From Geobacillus subterraneus (GTDB lineage Bacteria > Bacillota > Bacilli > Bacillales > Anoxybacillaceae), in NCBI RefSeq assembly GCF_001618685.1, contig NZ_CP014342.1:2852001-2916000 (forward strand): DNA of 64,000 bases, given 5' to 3'. This document shows positions 26,788 through 35,532 of this stretch, one piece after another. Each line of letters starts with the position of its first letter. Positions within the stretch are counted from its first letter, which is position 1. Under the pieces are notes generated by a model, which saw nothing but the letters and a program-made list of their open reading frames with translations, had not been told where the DNA came from and made no database searches. Position numbers and translations under genes: made by a program.

Positions 26788-27450
26788 ATGAAAATTTTGC
26801 TGGCCGAGGACGATCTTCACCTAGGGGAGCTGATCGTTCACTTATTGAAAAAGAAAGGCATCGACCATATCGATTGGGTGCAGGAAGGGGAAGATGCGTA
26901 CGATTACGCCATGGCGGAGTTTTACGATGTCGTCGTGCTCGATTGGATGCTTCCAAACGGCGATGGGGTGGACATTTGTCGACGGTTGAGGCAAAACGGC
27001 TACACAGGCGCGATTTTGATGTTGACGGCGAAAGACGCCGTCCATGACCGCGTCACCGGGCTTGAGGCGGGAGCGGACGATTACTTGGTCAAACCGTTTG
27101 AAATCGACGAGCTCGTCGCGCGGCTCAAGGCGCTCGCCCGGCGCACGTTCGTCCCGCTTCAAGAGGAAAAAGTGGCGTTTCACGGCTTCACCTTAAACCG
27201 GACAAGCCATACGCTCCATCGCGGCGATGAAGAGATTTTCCTCACTCCACGCGAGTTTCAGCTTCTCGATTTGCTCGTGCAAAACCAAGGGCAAGTCGTG
27301 CCGCGCGAAACGATATTGGACCGCGTTTGGGGGTGGGATGCCGATGTGTCAATGAAAACGATCGACGCGACAATCAAGCTATTGCGCAAAAAGTTGAAAG
27401 ACGATGTCATCCAAACCGTTCGAGGAGTGGGGTATAAAATTGAAAAATAA
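26788..27450 (+). CDS. OmpR-family response regulator (YkoG-like)
   Basis: A 220-residue two-component regulator. The receiver domain has the acidic pocket in LLAEDDLHLG, the phospho-acceptor Asp in VVVLDWMLPNGDGV (about residue 51), the Thr in LMLTAKDAV and the Lys in DDYLVKPFEIDEL. The C-terminal winged helix is clear (LTPREFQLLDLLVQNQGQVV, then VRGVGYKIEK). The start at 26788 follows GGGAGG by 8 bases; upstream in-frame ATGs lie in the promoter. Its stop overlaps the sensor kinase start. The inverted GTGAAAA repeat pair upstream suggests autoregulation. Gene order with a neighbouring PepSY gene recalls B. subtilis ykoG-ykoH-ykoI. Confidence 0.88.
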   Translation: MKILLAEDDLHLGELIVHLLKKKGIDHIDWVQEGEDAYDYAMAEFYDVVVLDWMLPNGDGVDICRRLRQNGYTGAILMLTAKDAVHDRVTGLEAGADDYLVKPFEIDELVARLKALARRTFVPLQEEKVAFHGFTLNRTSHTLHRGDEEIFLTPREFQLLDLLVQNQGQVVPRETILDRVWGWDADVSMKTIDATIKLLRKKLKDDVIQTVRGVGYKIEK

Positions 27451-28813
27451 CTGGAGGGAATGGCGCGACTGGCTGCGCCGCCTAGGAAGCGCCGACTTGT
27501 TCCGCCGCGCCCATTGGCGGTTGACGGCGCTCTACAGCGGCATTTTCACGTTGTTTCTCGCCTTGTTTGTCATGATCGCCGCGGCCTTGTTTTACTGGAT
27601 CGCTACCTCTGACCAAGAGCGGCGCATCAGCCGCCTCGCCGAGCAAGAGGCGAATACGATCGAACAAGTGCTGCTCAAGCAAAGCAATTTCGACTTGTTT
27701 GATGATGAAAATGTCATTTTGTTAAGCGAAGACCAACTCTTTTTTTACGTCATCGGCCCGGACGGGGGCCTGCTCGCCGGGGATGAAGTCCACCCGCGCC
27801 TGCGTCCGTATTTTTTAAACGCCTTGTCCCATCTCAAGGCAAATGAGCGCGCTCCCGTCTACATGAGCGTCTCTTTGCCGGAACATATGCCCGGCCTCGC
27901 GCGCGAAGCGGCCCGCGACTGGCGCGTGCTCGCCGCCGCCCGTCCGCTCGTCATCCACGGCGATTTCGTGGGCATGCTGTATATCGGCATGGACGTCACG
28001 TCGTTTTTCGGCGTGTTCCATTGGCTGCTCATTGTGCTCATCGGCTTGGCCGTTTTGTTTCTTGCCGTCGGCGTGGCGCTCAGCTTCTTTATGTCCAAGC
28101 GCGCGCTCGCACCGATTGAAGAGGCGTACGAGCGGCAGCGCCAGTTCGTCGCCGACGCCTCTCATGAGCTGCGGACGCCGCTCAGCGTCGTCTTCTCGTC
28201 CGTCGAGGCGCTTTCGCTTGAGGAGGATGTGATGAAAAACGACTTTGCCCGCCGCCTGCTCGACCGCCTGCGTGACGAATTGAAGCGAATCACGAAACTG
28301 ATGAACGACTTGTTGACGCTCGCCCGCGCGGATGCGAAACACGCCGCGCTGGAGCTTTCAAAACAAACGTTCGATTTCCGCCCGCACGCCGAGCGCACGT
28401 TCCAGCTCATGTCGGAACTGGCGGCGAAAAAACAGATTACGATGCATTTTCACGCTCCCGAGCAAGCGCTCGTCACCGCTGACCCGGACAAATTGACGCA
28501 GCTGTTGTACATTTTGCTCGACAACGCGATCAAATACACCCCCGAAGGCGGCGAGGTGACGCTGTCGATCCGCACCGAGCCAAAGCACGTGTTCCTTTCC
28601 GTCAAAGACACCGGCATCGGCATCCCGCCGGAAGACATCGGCCGCATTTTCGACCGCTTTTACCGCGTCGACAAAGCGCGCTCGCGCCAACAAGGCGGCC
28701 ACGGCCTCGGGCTGTCGATCGCCAAATGGATCGTCGACGCCCACGGCGGCGCGATCCACGTCCATAGTCAAATCGGGAAAGGAACCGAATTTCTTGTTCG
28801 TCTTCCTCGCTAA
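27440..28813 (+). CDS. sensor histidine kinase (YkoH-like)
   Basis: A 457-residue membrane kinase. The first helix is at about residues 28-52 (ALYSGIFTLFLALFVMIAAALFY). An extracytoplasmic sensor region of roughly 120 residues follows, then a second helix (LLIVLIGLAVLFLAVGVALSFF), a short HAMP-like linker, the phospho-acceptor His in ADASHELRTPLSVV, and the ATPase N-box DNAIKYTPEGG with G-boxes DTGIGIPPEDIG and GGHGLGLSIAKW. The TTG at 27440 lies inside the end of the response regulator, with GAGGAG 12 bases upstream, giving translational coupling. The stimulus is unknown; the PepSY neighbour hints at envelope or metal stress (inference). Confidence 0.88.
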   Translation: MKNNWREWRDWLRRLGSADLFRRAHWRLTALYSGIFTLFLALFVMIAAALFYWIATSDQERRISRLAEQEANTIEQVLLKQSNFDLFDDENVILLSEDQLFFYVIGPDGGLLAGDEVHPRLRPYFLNALSHLKANERAPVYMSVSLPEHMPGLAREAARDWRVLAAARPLVIHGDFVGMLYIGMDVTSFFGVFHWLLIVLIGLAVLFLAVGVALSFFMSKRALAPIEEAYERQRQFVADASHELRTPLSVVFSSVEALSLEEDVMKNDFARRLLDRLRDELKRITKLMNDLLTLARADAKHAALELSKQTFDFRPHAERTFQLMSELAAKKQITMHFHAPEQALVTADPDKLTQLLYILLDNAIKYTPEGGEVTLSIRTEPKHVFLSVKDTGIGIPPEDIGRIFDRFYRVDKARSRQQGGHGLGLSIAKWIVDAHGGAIHVHSQIGKGTEFLVRLPR

Positions 28814-28905
28814 ATCCAGGGGGCAAAACAGTAAGGCGAAGGCTTCCTTCCCCTAACAGAACGTGCCGTTGAGTGAGAAAAACGAAACATCATACTTTGT
28901 TGCTG

Positions 28906-28968
28906 TTGCAAACCGAACATATTCATGTTATGATTCAAAACGTAATGACCAAATTGTCCATTTAGTCA
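28906..28968 (+). promoter_or_regulatory. promoter and operator of the TetR gene
   Basis: TTGCAA (28906-28911), 17 bases and TATGAT (28929-28934) form the promoter. Just downstream, a 23-base operator at 28946-28968 begins TGACCAAATTG and ends TTTAGTCA. Its reverse complement matches the site at 29584-29606 at all but a few positions. Confidence 0.7.
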
Positions 28969-28988
28969 AAAATGAAGGATGAATGCCC

Positions 28989-29558
28989 ATGTCGGATAAA
29001 AAACAACAAATTATTGATGCCGCCACTCAATCATTTTCGCTGTTCGGCTACAAAGCAACGACAATGGATCAAGTAGCGAAGATGGCTAATGTCGGCAAAG
29101 GAACGATTTATACATTTTTCAAAAGCAAAGAAGAGCTGCTTGACCATATCGTTTCCTCTGTTATATCCGAAATTAAGCATGAAGCGGATGCGGCTATGGA
29201 TGATCGTTTGCCGTTCAGCGAAAACGTCCAACGCGCCTTGCAGCGTATTTTTACATTCCGTCAAGAACATGAATTAACCATCAAACTTTTGCAAGAAATG
29301 CGGGATATTGGCACCGCAGCTGTACAAGATGTGATGAAACGCCTTGATCGCGAAATGATTGCCTATATTCGCGAAAAAATTGAAGAAGCGATGGCAAAAG
29401 GGGACATTCGCTCTTGCGATCCAGAGTTAACGGCATTTTTCATGTTTAAAATGTACATCGCATTAAGCATTGAATGGGAAAAAGATCACGAACCATTGTC
29501 TCAACAAACCATTGCCGAACTGTTTGATCTGTATTTGCTGAAAGGATTGTCTCCATGA
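28989..29558 (+). CDS. TetR-family regulator (YhgD-like)
   Basis: A 189-residue repressor. The N-terminal helix-turn-helix is canonical: IIDAATQSFSLFGYKATTMD, then VAKMANVGKGTIYTFFKSKE. The C-terminal helical domain would bind the ligand (unknown). The ATG at 28989 is chosen for its spacing from AAGGA; the ATG six bases earlier is too close. It stands 74 bases before a YhgE/Pip-family membrane protein, the same pairing as B. subtilis yhgD-yhgE. Matching 23-base operators lie before both genes, so it probably represses itself and yhgE. Confidence 0.85.
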   Translation: MSDKKQQIIDAATQSFSLFGYKATTMDQVAKMANVGKGTIYTFFKSKEELLDHIVSSVISEIKHEADAAMDDRLPFSENVQRALQRIFTFRQEHELTIKLLQEMRDIGTAAVQDVMKRLDREMIAYIREKIEEAMAKGDIRSCDPELTAFFMFKMYIALSIEWEKDHEPLSQQTIAELFDLYLLKGLSP

Positions 29559-29583
29559 TAATCCTTCTCTTTTCGGAGCGAAA

Positions 29584-29606
29584 TGACTAAATGGACAAAT
29601 CAGTCA
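29584..29606 (+). promoter_or_regulatory. TetR operator ahead of the YhgE gene
   Basis: TGACTAAATGG...AATCAGTCA, 23 bases with TGACT/AGTCA ends, matching the operator at 28946-28968 in inverted orientation. An in-frame ATG at 29591 falls inside this site, which argues that the true YhgE start is 29633. Confidence 0.7.
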
Positions 29607-29632
29607 GAATTATAAACAAAGGAGGTTCGGGC

Positions 29633-31942
29633 ATGCACGCATTTCAATTATGGTTAAAAGAATGGAAGGCCATTCTGTCCAACCGCAAAGTGCTGATTCC
29701 TGTCATAGCTGTATTATTCATCCCTCTTCTATACAGCGGCATGTTTCTATGGGCATTTTGGGATCCATACGATCATTTGGATGAACTTCCCGTCGCTGTA
29801 GTCAACCAAGACAAAGGGGCGGTTCTCAACGGCAAAGAGATTCATCTTGGGGAAGATCTTGTCGAAAAGTTAAAAGAGAACAAGCAGTTTGACTGGCATT
29901 TTGTAACCGAACATGAAGGGGAAAAAGGGTTAAAAGAACAAAAGTATTATATGCTCATTCAAATCCCTGACGATTTTTCCCGGAATGCGACAACGCTGCA
30001 AGACGATCATCCGAAAAAACTGCAGCTCATTTACAAACCGAATGAGGGATTTAACTTTCTATCGGCACAAATCGGCGAAACTGCAGTTGAAAAAATAAAA
30101 AACGAAGTAGCGAACGCCATAACAGAAACATATGCCGAAAGCATGTTTGATACGATTCAAACTGTCGCTGACGGATTGACAAACGCGAGCGACGGAGCCG
30201 CACAACTGCATGACGGACTCAGCCAAGCACAAGACGGAACAAACCGACTGTATGATGGCATGAAAAAAGCACAAGACGGAACTGAAACGTTATATCACCA
30301 TTTAGCGACACTCGCGGAAAAATCCGTGAGCTTTACTGACGGACTGCACCAAGCTGCCAGTGGCTCATTGCAAGTTCAAACCGGGTCCGAAGCGCTTTAC
30401 AACGGGATGAAACAGATGACCGCTGGGCAAGAGAAACTCCTCTCCGGAGCAAAGCAGGCTCAGCAAGGAGCAGCGAATCTTGCTTCAGGGACAAGACGCG
30501 TATATGAGGGAATGCAAGCGCTCGACGCCCGCACTCCGCAGCTTTTGCAAGGATCTGAACAATTGAGCGATGGAGCAGCAAAGCTCACAGCTTCATTGGC
30601 TCAGTGGCAGGAAGGAGCCGAACAAGTTCACACAGGTGCGGCCCAAATCACAAGCGGTCTTAAGCAGTTGGGCGCGCAGCTGGACGTGCTCATCAAGACA
30701 ACTCCTCAAGCGCAACAGAGAGCCGTATATGAGCAATTAAAAGAACAAATCATGAAACTATCATCGGGAAGCCAGCAAGTCGAAAACGGCCTTGCGCAGT
30801 TAAATAGCGGCGCCCAATCGTTGCACTCTGGAGCCTCTTCTTTGCACGAAGGAGCCCAACAGCTGCATGAAGGGCACATCGCTCTCGATCGCGGAGTCGA
30901 TGAACTGCTTGCCGGTCAACAACAACTTGTCAATGGCGCAGACGCACTGGCGAATGGCCAAGAACAACTCGTCAGCGGCATGAAAACAATGTATGACAAA
31001 ATGCAAGAAGCTGCACAAGGAGCAAGCCAGCTTGCCCATGGCAGTGGAACACTTTCTTCAGGCCTGCAAACATTGGCTCAAGGAGCGGATCAGCTTCAAG
31101 ATGGTACGCGCCAGTTGAGGGACGGTTCACAACAAGTAGCGGCTGGAACGAAGGAATTAACGAACGGGACAAAACATTTGCAAGATGGTGTCAACCAACT
31201 GACAGACGGCTCGAAAGAATTGGCGGATAAATTGAAAGAAGGAGCCGAACAAGCAAGCGATGTCAAAGCCAATAAGGCTGTCTACGACATGTTTGCCCAA
31301 CCAGTGAATCTCCACAAGGAAGAAATCAATAAAGTGCCGAACTACGGAACAGGGTTTACGCCGTACTTCTTATCACTTGGATTGTTTGTCGGAGCGCTGT
31401 TGCTTTCCATCGTCTTTCCGCTTCGCGAACCAGCGGAGATTCCGCGTTCACCATTGCATTGGTTTTTGGCTAAATTCGGCGTCTTGATCGGCATCGGGAT
31501 TTTGCAAGCACTGCTGGCGGATGTCGTGTTGCTGGTTGGACTCGATTTACACGTAAAAAGCGTCCCGCTCTTTATCGTGTTTAGCATTGTCACTAGCATC
31601 ACATTTTTATCTGTCATTCAATTTCTTGTTACCGTGTTCGGCGATCCAGGAAGATTTATCGCGATTGTCGTGCTGATTTTGCAATTGACAACAAGCGCGG
31701 GAACATTCCCGCTCGAACTGATTCCACGCTCGTTGCAACACTTTAACGCATGGCTTCCGATGACGTATTCGGTTTTCGGATTGAAAGCGGTCATCTCAAG
31801 CGGTGATTTCTCGTTTATGTGGGAAAACATCGGCAAGCTGCTTCTATTTGTTGTTGCCATGATGATGGGAACACTCGTTTATTTGACTATCCAACATCGC
31901 CGCCAATTTGCCACGGCCGTCGAACAAGCTTCTGAAGCGTAA
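29633..31942 (+). CDS. yhgE: YhgE/Pip-family membrane protein
   Basis: A 769-residue protein of the YhgE/phage-infection-protein family, ABC-2-like in its membrane part. One helix near the N-terminus (VLIPVIAVLFIPLLYSGMFL) is followed by a large extracellular region, then five or six C-terminal helices (from about residue 590). The middle is built of many short repeats of the type GxxQLxxG: LHDGLSQAQDGTNRLYDGMK, then others such as LASGTRRVYEGMQ, forming a long helical stalk. Relatives serve as phage receptors (Lactococcus Pip) or as a component of type VII secretion (EsaA). AAAGGAGGTTCGGGC precedes the ATG at 29633. It is probably repressed by the preceding TetR protein. Confidence 0.88.
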   Translation: MHAFQLWLKEWKAILSNRKVLIPVIAVLFIPLLYSGMFLWAFWDPYDHLDELPVAVVNQDKGAVLNGKEIHLGEDLVEKLKENKQFDWHFVTEHEGEKGLKEQKYYMLIQIPDDFSRNATTLQDDHPKKLQLIYKPNEGFNFLSAQIGETAVEKIKNEVANAITETYAESMFDTIQTVADGLTNASDGAAQLHDGLSQAQDGTNRLYDGMKKAQDGTETLYHHLATLAEKSVSFTDGLHQAASGSLQVQTGSEALYNGMKQMTAGQEKLLSGAKQAQQGAANLASGTRRVYEGMQALDARTPQLLQGSEQLSDGAAKLTASLAQWQEGAEQVHTGAAQITSGLKQLGAQLDVLIKTTPQAQQRAVYEQLKEQIMKLSSGSQQVENGLAQLNSGAQSLHSGASSLHEGAQQLHEGHIALDRGVDELLAGQQQLVNGADALANGQEQLVSGMKTMYDKMQEAAQGASQLAHGSGTLSSGLQTLAQGADQLQDGTRQLRDGSQQVAAGTKELTNGTKHLQDGVNQLTDGSKELADKLKEGAEQASDVKANKAVYDMFAQPVNLHKEEINKVPNYGTGFTPYFLSLGLFVGALLLSIVFPLREPAEIPRSPLHWFLAKFGVLIGIGILQALLADVVLLVGLDLHVKSVPLFIVFSIVTSITFLSVIQFLVTVFGDPGRFIAIVVLILQLTTSAGTFPLELIPRSLQHFNAWLPMTYSVFGLKAVISSGDFSFMWENIGKLLLFVVAMMMGTLVYLTIQHRRQFATAVEQASEA

Positions 31943-31966
31943 TTGCTTCAGAAGCTTGTTTTTTTC
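31926..31966 (+). terminator. terminator of the YhgE gene
   Basis: AAGCTTCTGAAGC and GCTTCAGAAGCTT form a 13-bp perfect stem with a 6-base loop, followed by GTTTTTTTC. The 5' arm lies within the last codons of the gene. Confidence 0.9.
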
Positions 31967-32140
31967 TATCGACCCTTGCCATCGTTATCATTCTTTCATG
32001 ATTTCTCTCTGATGCAAGGGACAATGATGGAGAACAGTTTTTCATGTTCTTCCTCACATTTCAACTAATGATTCTTGAACGGTGAGACAGGCGTTATGAG
32101 CCGCTTCAGCGTTTTTTCGCAAACGGAACGTCGCCCTGCT

Positions 32141-32488
32141 TCAGGCGATGCAACAGGTGGAGGGCGTGGAGAATGCCAAATATATCAACGCATTCACAAC
32201 CGCGTTGATATACTGCATAACCAAGTCTCCGACATCGCGGATTTCGATCGGAAACAGGCGGATGATGAGGACAGACACCGCGATGATGAGGAACGAACCG
32301 ATCAGAGTACCGCCGAACCGCGCCTGCGGATGCCATCGAATTCTCGCCAAGCCGACGATCAACGAACCGATGGCAAACCCCAAAAACGAGCCGTACGCAT
32401 AATATCCAACATAAAACGTCGGAAACAAAAAGGAAAACAACAACACCAACAAAGCGCCGCCCACATCAACCCCATACGACCGAACCAC
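32141..32488 (-). CDS. hypothetical four-helix membrane protein
   Basis: A 115-residue hydrophobic protein read from GTG at 32488, with GAAGGAGGGGAAGAC correctly spaced upstream, which argues that it is real. Helices: GALLVLLFSFLFPTFYVGYY, GSFLGFAIGSLIVGLA, GTLIGSFLIIAVSVLIIRLF and VVNALIYLAFS; loops are short and positively charged residues lie at RIRWHPQARFG. I do not recognise the family. The DNA near its 3' end contains a perfect 11-bp inverted repeat (32181-32212). The gaps on each side (31967-32140 and 32489-32687) hold no other gene. Confidence 0.55.
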   Translation of the reverse strand: MVRSYGVDVGGALLVLLFSFLFPTFYVGYYAYGSFLGFAIGSLIVGLARIRWHPQARFGGTLIGSFLIIAVSVLIIRLFPIEIRDVGDLVMQYINAVVNALIYLAFSTPSTCCIA

Positions 32489-32687
32489 GTCTTCCCCTCC
32501 TTCGTCCCCACAATGTCAGAAAAAACAGATGCCCGTCAAAATCATCGTCCATCTCGCGGCGGATCCCCTATTCATGATATACTCAAAAATCCTTCAAAAA
32601 AATGTTCGCTTTTCACCTAATTTTCTCCTTCCCCCTCTACAATACAAACCGTAAGCCAGTCCACTGCCGAAAAAAGGAGGTGACGAT

Positions 32688-33212
32688 GTGAAAAAGGCAA
32701 AAACGTTCCTATTCATCGCGCTCGCTGCTCTCGTTGGATGGAGCGCGTTTCATGTTCTGACGCCGCATGAAGTGATGGCGCACGGCCGTCCGGGCGTTCC
32801 ATTTGCCGGCGTGCACGATGGATTCGGACATCACCATCGAGAGTTCGGCATGGGATCGCGCGAAGGCTGGATGATGGCAGGTTTGTTCATGTGGTGGCTC
32901 ATTCCGTTTTTGCTCGTGGGCGCGGGGGCGATATGGCTCGCCGCGGCGCGGTCGAAGCGCTGGATCGGTTGGGCGCTTGTCGCTTTAGGCGTTGCTGCGA
33001 TCTTGCCGAAATGGGTGTTGATTTTGCTTGCACTGGCCGCGGTGTACGCCTCGGGGCGGCGTCAAGCGCGCAAACCGTCCGCTGTTGAGGCGTTGATGCC
33101 AGCGGCGCCTTCGGTTTCCACCGATTGGCTCGATGAATGGGAAAAATCAATTCAAAAGGAGGATCAATCAAATGGGTATTTTTCGCCGAATGAAGACGAT
33201 CGTTCTCGCTGA
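32688..33212 (+). CDS. hypothetical membrane protein encoded with a PspA-like protein
   Basis: A 174-residue protein from GTG at 32688, preceded by AAAAAAGGAGGTGACGAT. A signal-like first helix (FLFIALAALVGWSAFHVL) is followed by a His/Gly-rich exposed loop (MAHGRPG, FGHHHREFGMG), then two close helices (GLFMWWLIPFLLVGAGAIWL and LVALGVAAILPKWVLILLAL) and a cytoplasmic acidic tail. The family is not recognised. The last 41 bases overlap the PspA-like gene, so the pair is translationally coupled. By analogy with LiaI-LiaH or PspC-PspA pairs it may anchor the PspA-like coat at the membrane (inference). Confidence 0.6.
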   Translation: MKKAKTFLFIALAALVGWSAFHVLTPHEVMAHGRPGVPFAGVHDGFGHHHREFGMGSREGWMMAGLFMWWLIPFLLVGAGAIWLAAARSKRWIGWALVALGVAAILPKWVLILLALAAVYASGRRQARKPSAVEALMPAAPSVSTDWLDEWEKSIQKEDQSNGYFSPNEDDRSR

Positions 33213-33825
33213 AGTGAACGAACAAATCGACCGCTGGGAAGACCCCGTCGCCATGACGAAACAATATTTGCGTGAACTTGAAAAGCAGCTCGAACGAGGG
33301 CGCCAGGCGCTCGCCCAGCAATGGGTCGCCGAGCGGCGCTATGAGACGCTCATCGCCCAAGCGGAGGCGACGATTGAAAAACGGAGCCGCCAAGCGAAAC
33401 TGGCGCTCGAGCGCAACGAAGAAGCCGTCGCCAAACTCGCCTTGCGCGACAAGCTGTTGTATGAGAAAAAGCTGGAGGCGTACAAACAACAATACGACGC
33501 CATCAAAGCGAAAACGGCGGAAGTCGCCAACCGTCTAAACCAACTGCGCGAGCGGTACGACGAGCTCGCAGCTAAGCAGCTGGAGCTCGCTACCCGCGTT
33601 AACGCCGCGCAAGCGTTGAAGCAAATCGACTCGGCGCTCGCCTCCTTTTCCGCCGACGAGGCGCTGCGCGGATTCGCCCGCATGGAAGAGCGCGTCATCG
33701 CCTTAGAAGCCGAAGCGTCCGCCGCCCGGTTCGGGACGAATGCTGCGTTGTCCCCCGTGCCGTTTGAGGAAGAAGTGGAACGTGAATTAGCGAAATGGAA
33801 GGAAGCCCAAGCCAATAACGCCTAA
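33172..33825 (+). CDS. PspA/IM30-family protein
   Basis: A 217-residue, almost entirely helical protein. It starts MGIFRRMKTIVLAEVNEQID, the amphipathic membrane-binding helix of PspA/LiaH proteins, and continues as a long coiled coil to about residue 190 (DPVAMTKQYLRELEKQLERG, KLLYEKKLEAYKQQYDAI). Such proteins form rings or rods that protect the membrane under stress. AGGAGGATCAATCAA precedes the ATG at 33172, within the end of the upstream membrane gene. No promoter was identified. Confidence 0.85.
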   Translation: MGIFRRMKTIVLAEVNEQIDRWEDPVAMTKQYLRELEKQLERGRQALAQQWVAERRYETLIAQAEATIEKRSRQAKLALERNEEAVAKLALRDKLLYEKKLEAYKQQYDAIKAKTAEVANRLNQLRERYDELAAKQLELATRVNAAQALKQIDSALASFSADEALRGFARMEERVIALEAEASAARFGTNAALSPVPFEEEVERELAKWKEAQANNA

Positions 33826-33850
33826 TCCCCTCCCCCTTTGACATAGATGA

Positions 33851-33875
33851 CCCCCTTGCCGGGCAGGCAAGGGGG
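33851..33875. terminator. hairpin after the PspA-like gene
   Basis: CCCCCTTGCC and GGCAAGGGGG form a perfect 10-bp stem with a 5-base loop. There is no clean U-tract, so it may be a weak terminator or a processing structure. Confidence 0.45.
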
Positions 33876-34024
33876 ATGGTGTTTGTTCAGGGAAATGGCA
33901 CCGCTCCCCACCGTCGCACGGCCTGACTCTCGCTTTCCCCCGTTCGGAAGCAAAATCGTTTCCTTTGTTTTTCCATCGTGGTAAAATCATTAGAGAAACG
34001 AAATAATACAGGAGATGACCTCCT

Positions 34025-35266
34025 ATGAACTGGAAGCGAAGCGTCCGCGTTCTTTGGCTGTGCAATTTCATGGTTTCTGCCGGGATGACGATGGTCATTC
34101 CCTTTTTGTCGCTCTTTTTATGGCAAATGGGCGTCACTGAGCACCACGCCTTGAGCATCTGGACGGGACTTGTGTTTTCCGTCACGTTCCTATCAGCCGC
34201 TGTCATGGCGCCGATTTGGGGCATGTTCGCCGACAAGTACGGCCAGCGCGCCAACCTCATCCGCGCGGGGATTGGCATGGGGCTGATCACCAGCTGCATG
34301 GCGTTCGCCCATTCGCCGATGGCGCTGCTTGTTCTTCGCTTTTTGGTCGGCTTTTTCTCGGGATTCATCACCGTCTCGTTTTCGTACTTGGCGCGCGTCG
34401 TGCCAAAAGACCATAGCGGCGAGGCGCTCGGGACGCTGCAGACGGGAAGCATCGCCGGCAACGTCATCGGGCCGCTCATCGGCGGCGCCTTATCCGATTG
34501 GTTCGGCTTCCGCCCGGTGTTTCTCGTGACCGGGTTTTGCATTTTGGCGACATTGCTTCCTGTCGTCTTTTGGCTCGACAAAGACCCCGTCGCGCCGCAG
34601 ACGCAAGAGCGCCATGCCAGTTTCAAAGAAGTATTCGCCCATCGGCCGCTCGTCATCTTGTTTGTCGCCACCTTTCTCGTGCAAATCGCCGTTCTTGGCG
34701 TCAACTCGATGATGACGATTTTCGTCCAGTCGCTCGTCGGCGATTCTCGCAATCTCGCATTTCTATCAGGGCTCGCCTCCTCGATCACCGGAATCGCCAC
34801 GATCATCGGCGCACCGTATTTAGGCAAGCTCGGCGACCGGATCGGGCAGGAGAAAACACTGCCGATGTTGCTTCTGCTCTCCGGCCTGTTCGCCTTGCCG
34901 CAAGTATGGACGGACCATCTTTATGAATTGTACGTCTGGCGCTTCTTGCAAGGGCTTGTCGTCGGCGGGGTATGGCCTGCCCTTCAAGCGCTGATCAACG
35001 CGCAATGCCCGCGCCGCATCCAAGGGCGGGTGTTCGGCGTCACAGCCAGCTCCCGCTTTCTCGGCAACTTGACCGGCCCGACCGCCGCCGGCGCGGTCGC
35101 TGGGCTGTTTTCCATCGCCTACATGTTCGCGTTGTCCGGCCTCTTGCTCATCGCCACCGGCGCGTTGGTCGGCTACGCCAACCGCCAGGCGGCAGCGGGG
35201 GCGCAGTCGTTTGACATAAAAGAAAAACTCGCCGCTTGGAAACACCGCCTCCATAGCCGGCACTAA
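34025..35266 (+). CDS. MFS multidrug efflux transporter (MdtG-like)
   Basis: A 413-residue, 12-helix major facilitator. The A-motif loop between helices 2 and 3 is WGMFADKYGQRANLI, and the matching loop in the second half is LGKLGDRIGQEKTLPMLL. The drug:H+ antiporter motif C region reads GSIAGNVIGPLIGGALSDWF. The N-terminus MNWKRSVRVLWLCNFMVSAG is typical of MdtG-like efflux pumps of Gram-positives. CAGGAGATGACCTCCT precedes the ATG. The substrate cannot be deduced. It is a single gene with its own terminator. Confidence 0.85.
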   Translation: MNWKRSVRVLWLCNFMVSAGMTMVIPFLSLFLWQMGVTEHHALSIWTGLVFSVTFLSAAVMAPIWGMFADKYGQRANLIRAGIGMGLITSCMAFAHSPMALLVLRFLVGFFSGFITVSFSYLARVVPKDHSGEALGTLQTGSIAGNVIGPLIGGALSDWFGFRPVFLVTGFCILATLLPVVFWLDKDPVAPQTQERHASFKEVFAHRPLVILFVATFLVQIAVLGVNSMMTIFVQSLVGDSRNLAFLSGLASSITGIATIIGAPYLGKLGDRIGQEKTLPMLLLLSGLFALPQVWTDHLYELYVWRFLQGLVVGGVWPALQALINAQCPRRIQGRVFGVTASSRFLGNLTGPTAAGAVAGLFSIAYMFALSGLLLIATGALVGYANRQAAAGAQSFDIKEKLAAWKHRLHSRH

Positions 35267-35385
35267 GCCCGGTCCGTTTCGCAACGCCGGCGAAGAAACG
35301 TCGGTTTTGCCAGACCTCTCATTCGAAAAGAGGCAGTGCTCCGCCGTTTTCCACTGATAGACGCCGCCCGGCGAAAAACGGACAG

Positions 35386-35421
35386 AGCCCGAAAGGCGGA
35401 TTCCTTTCGGGCTGTTTTGTT
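35386..35421 (+). terminator. terminator of the MFS gene
   Basis: AGCCCGAAAGG and CCTTTCGGGCT form an 11-bp stem followed by GTTTTGTTG, 120 bases downstream of the stop. The rest of 35267-35532 shows no gene. Confidence 0.75.
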
Positions 35422-35532
35422 GAGCCAACGCCACAAGCAGAGAGCCTTGTCCCCATGCAAACGATGCGATAATCTTGACTTTCATCCCTCTCCATGACCG
35501 CCGTCCAGCTGGCAAGACGGCTGTAGCCATTC

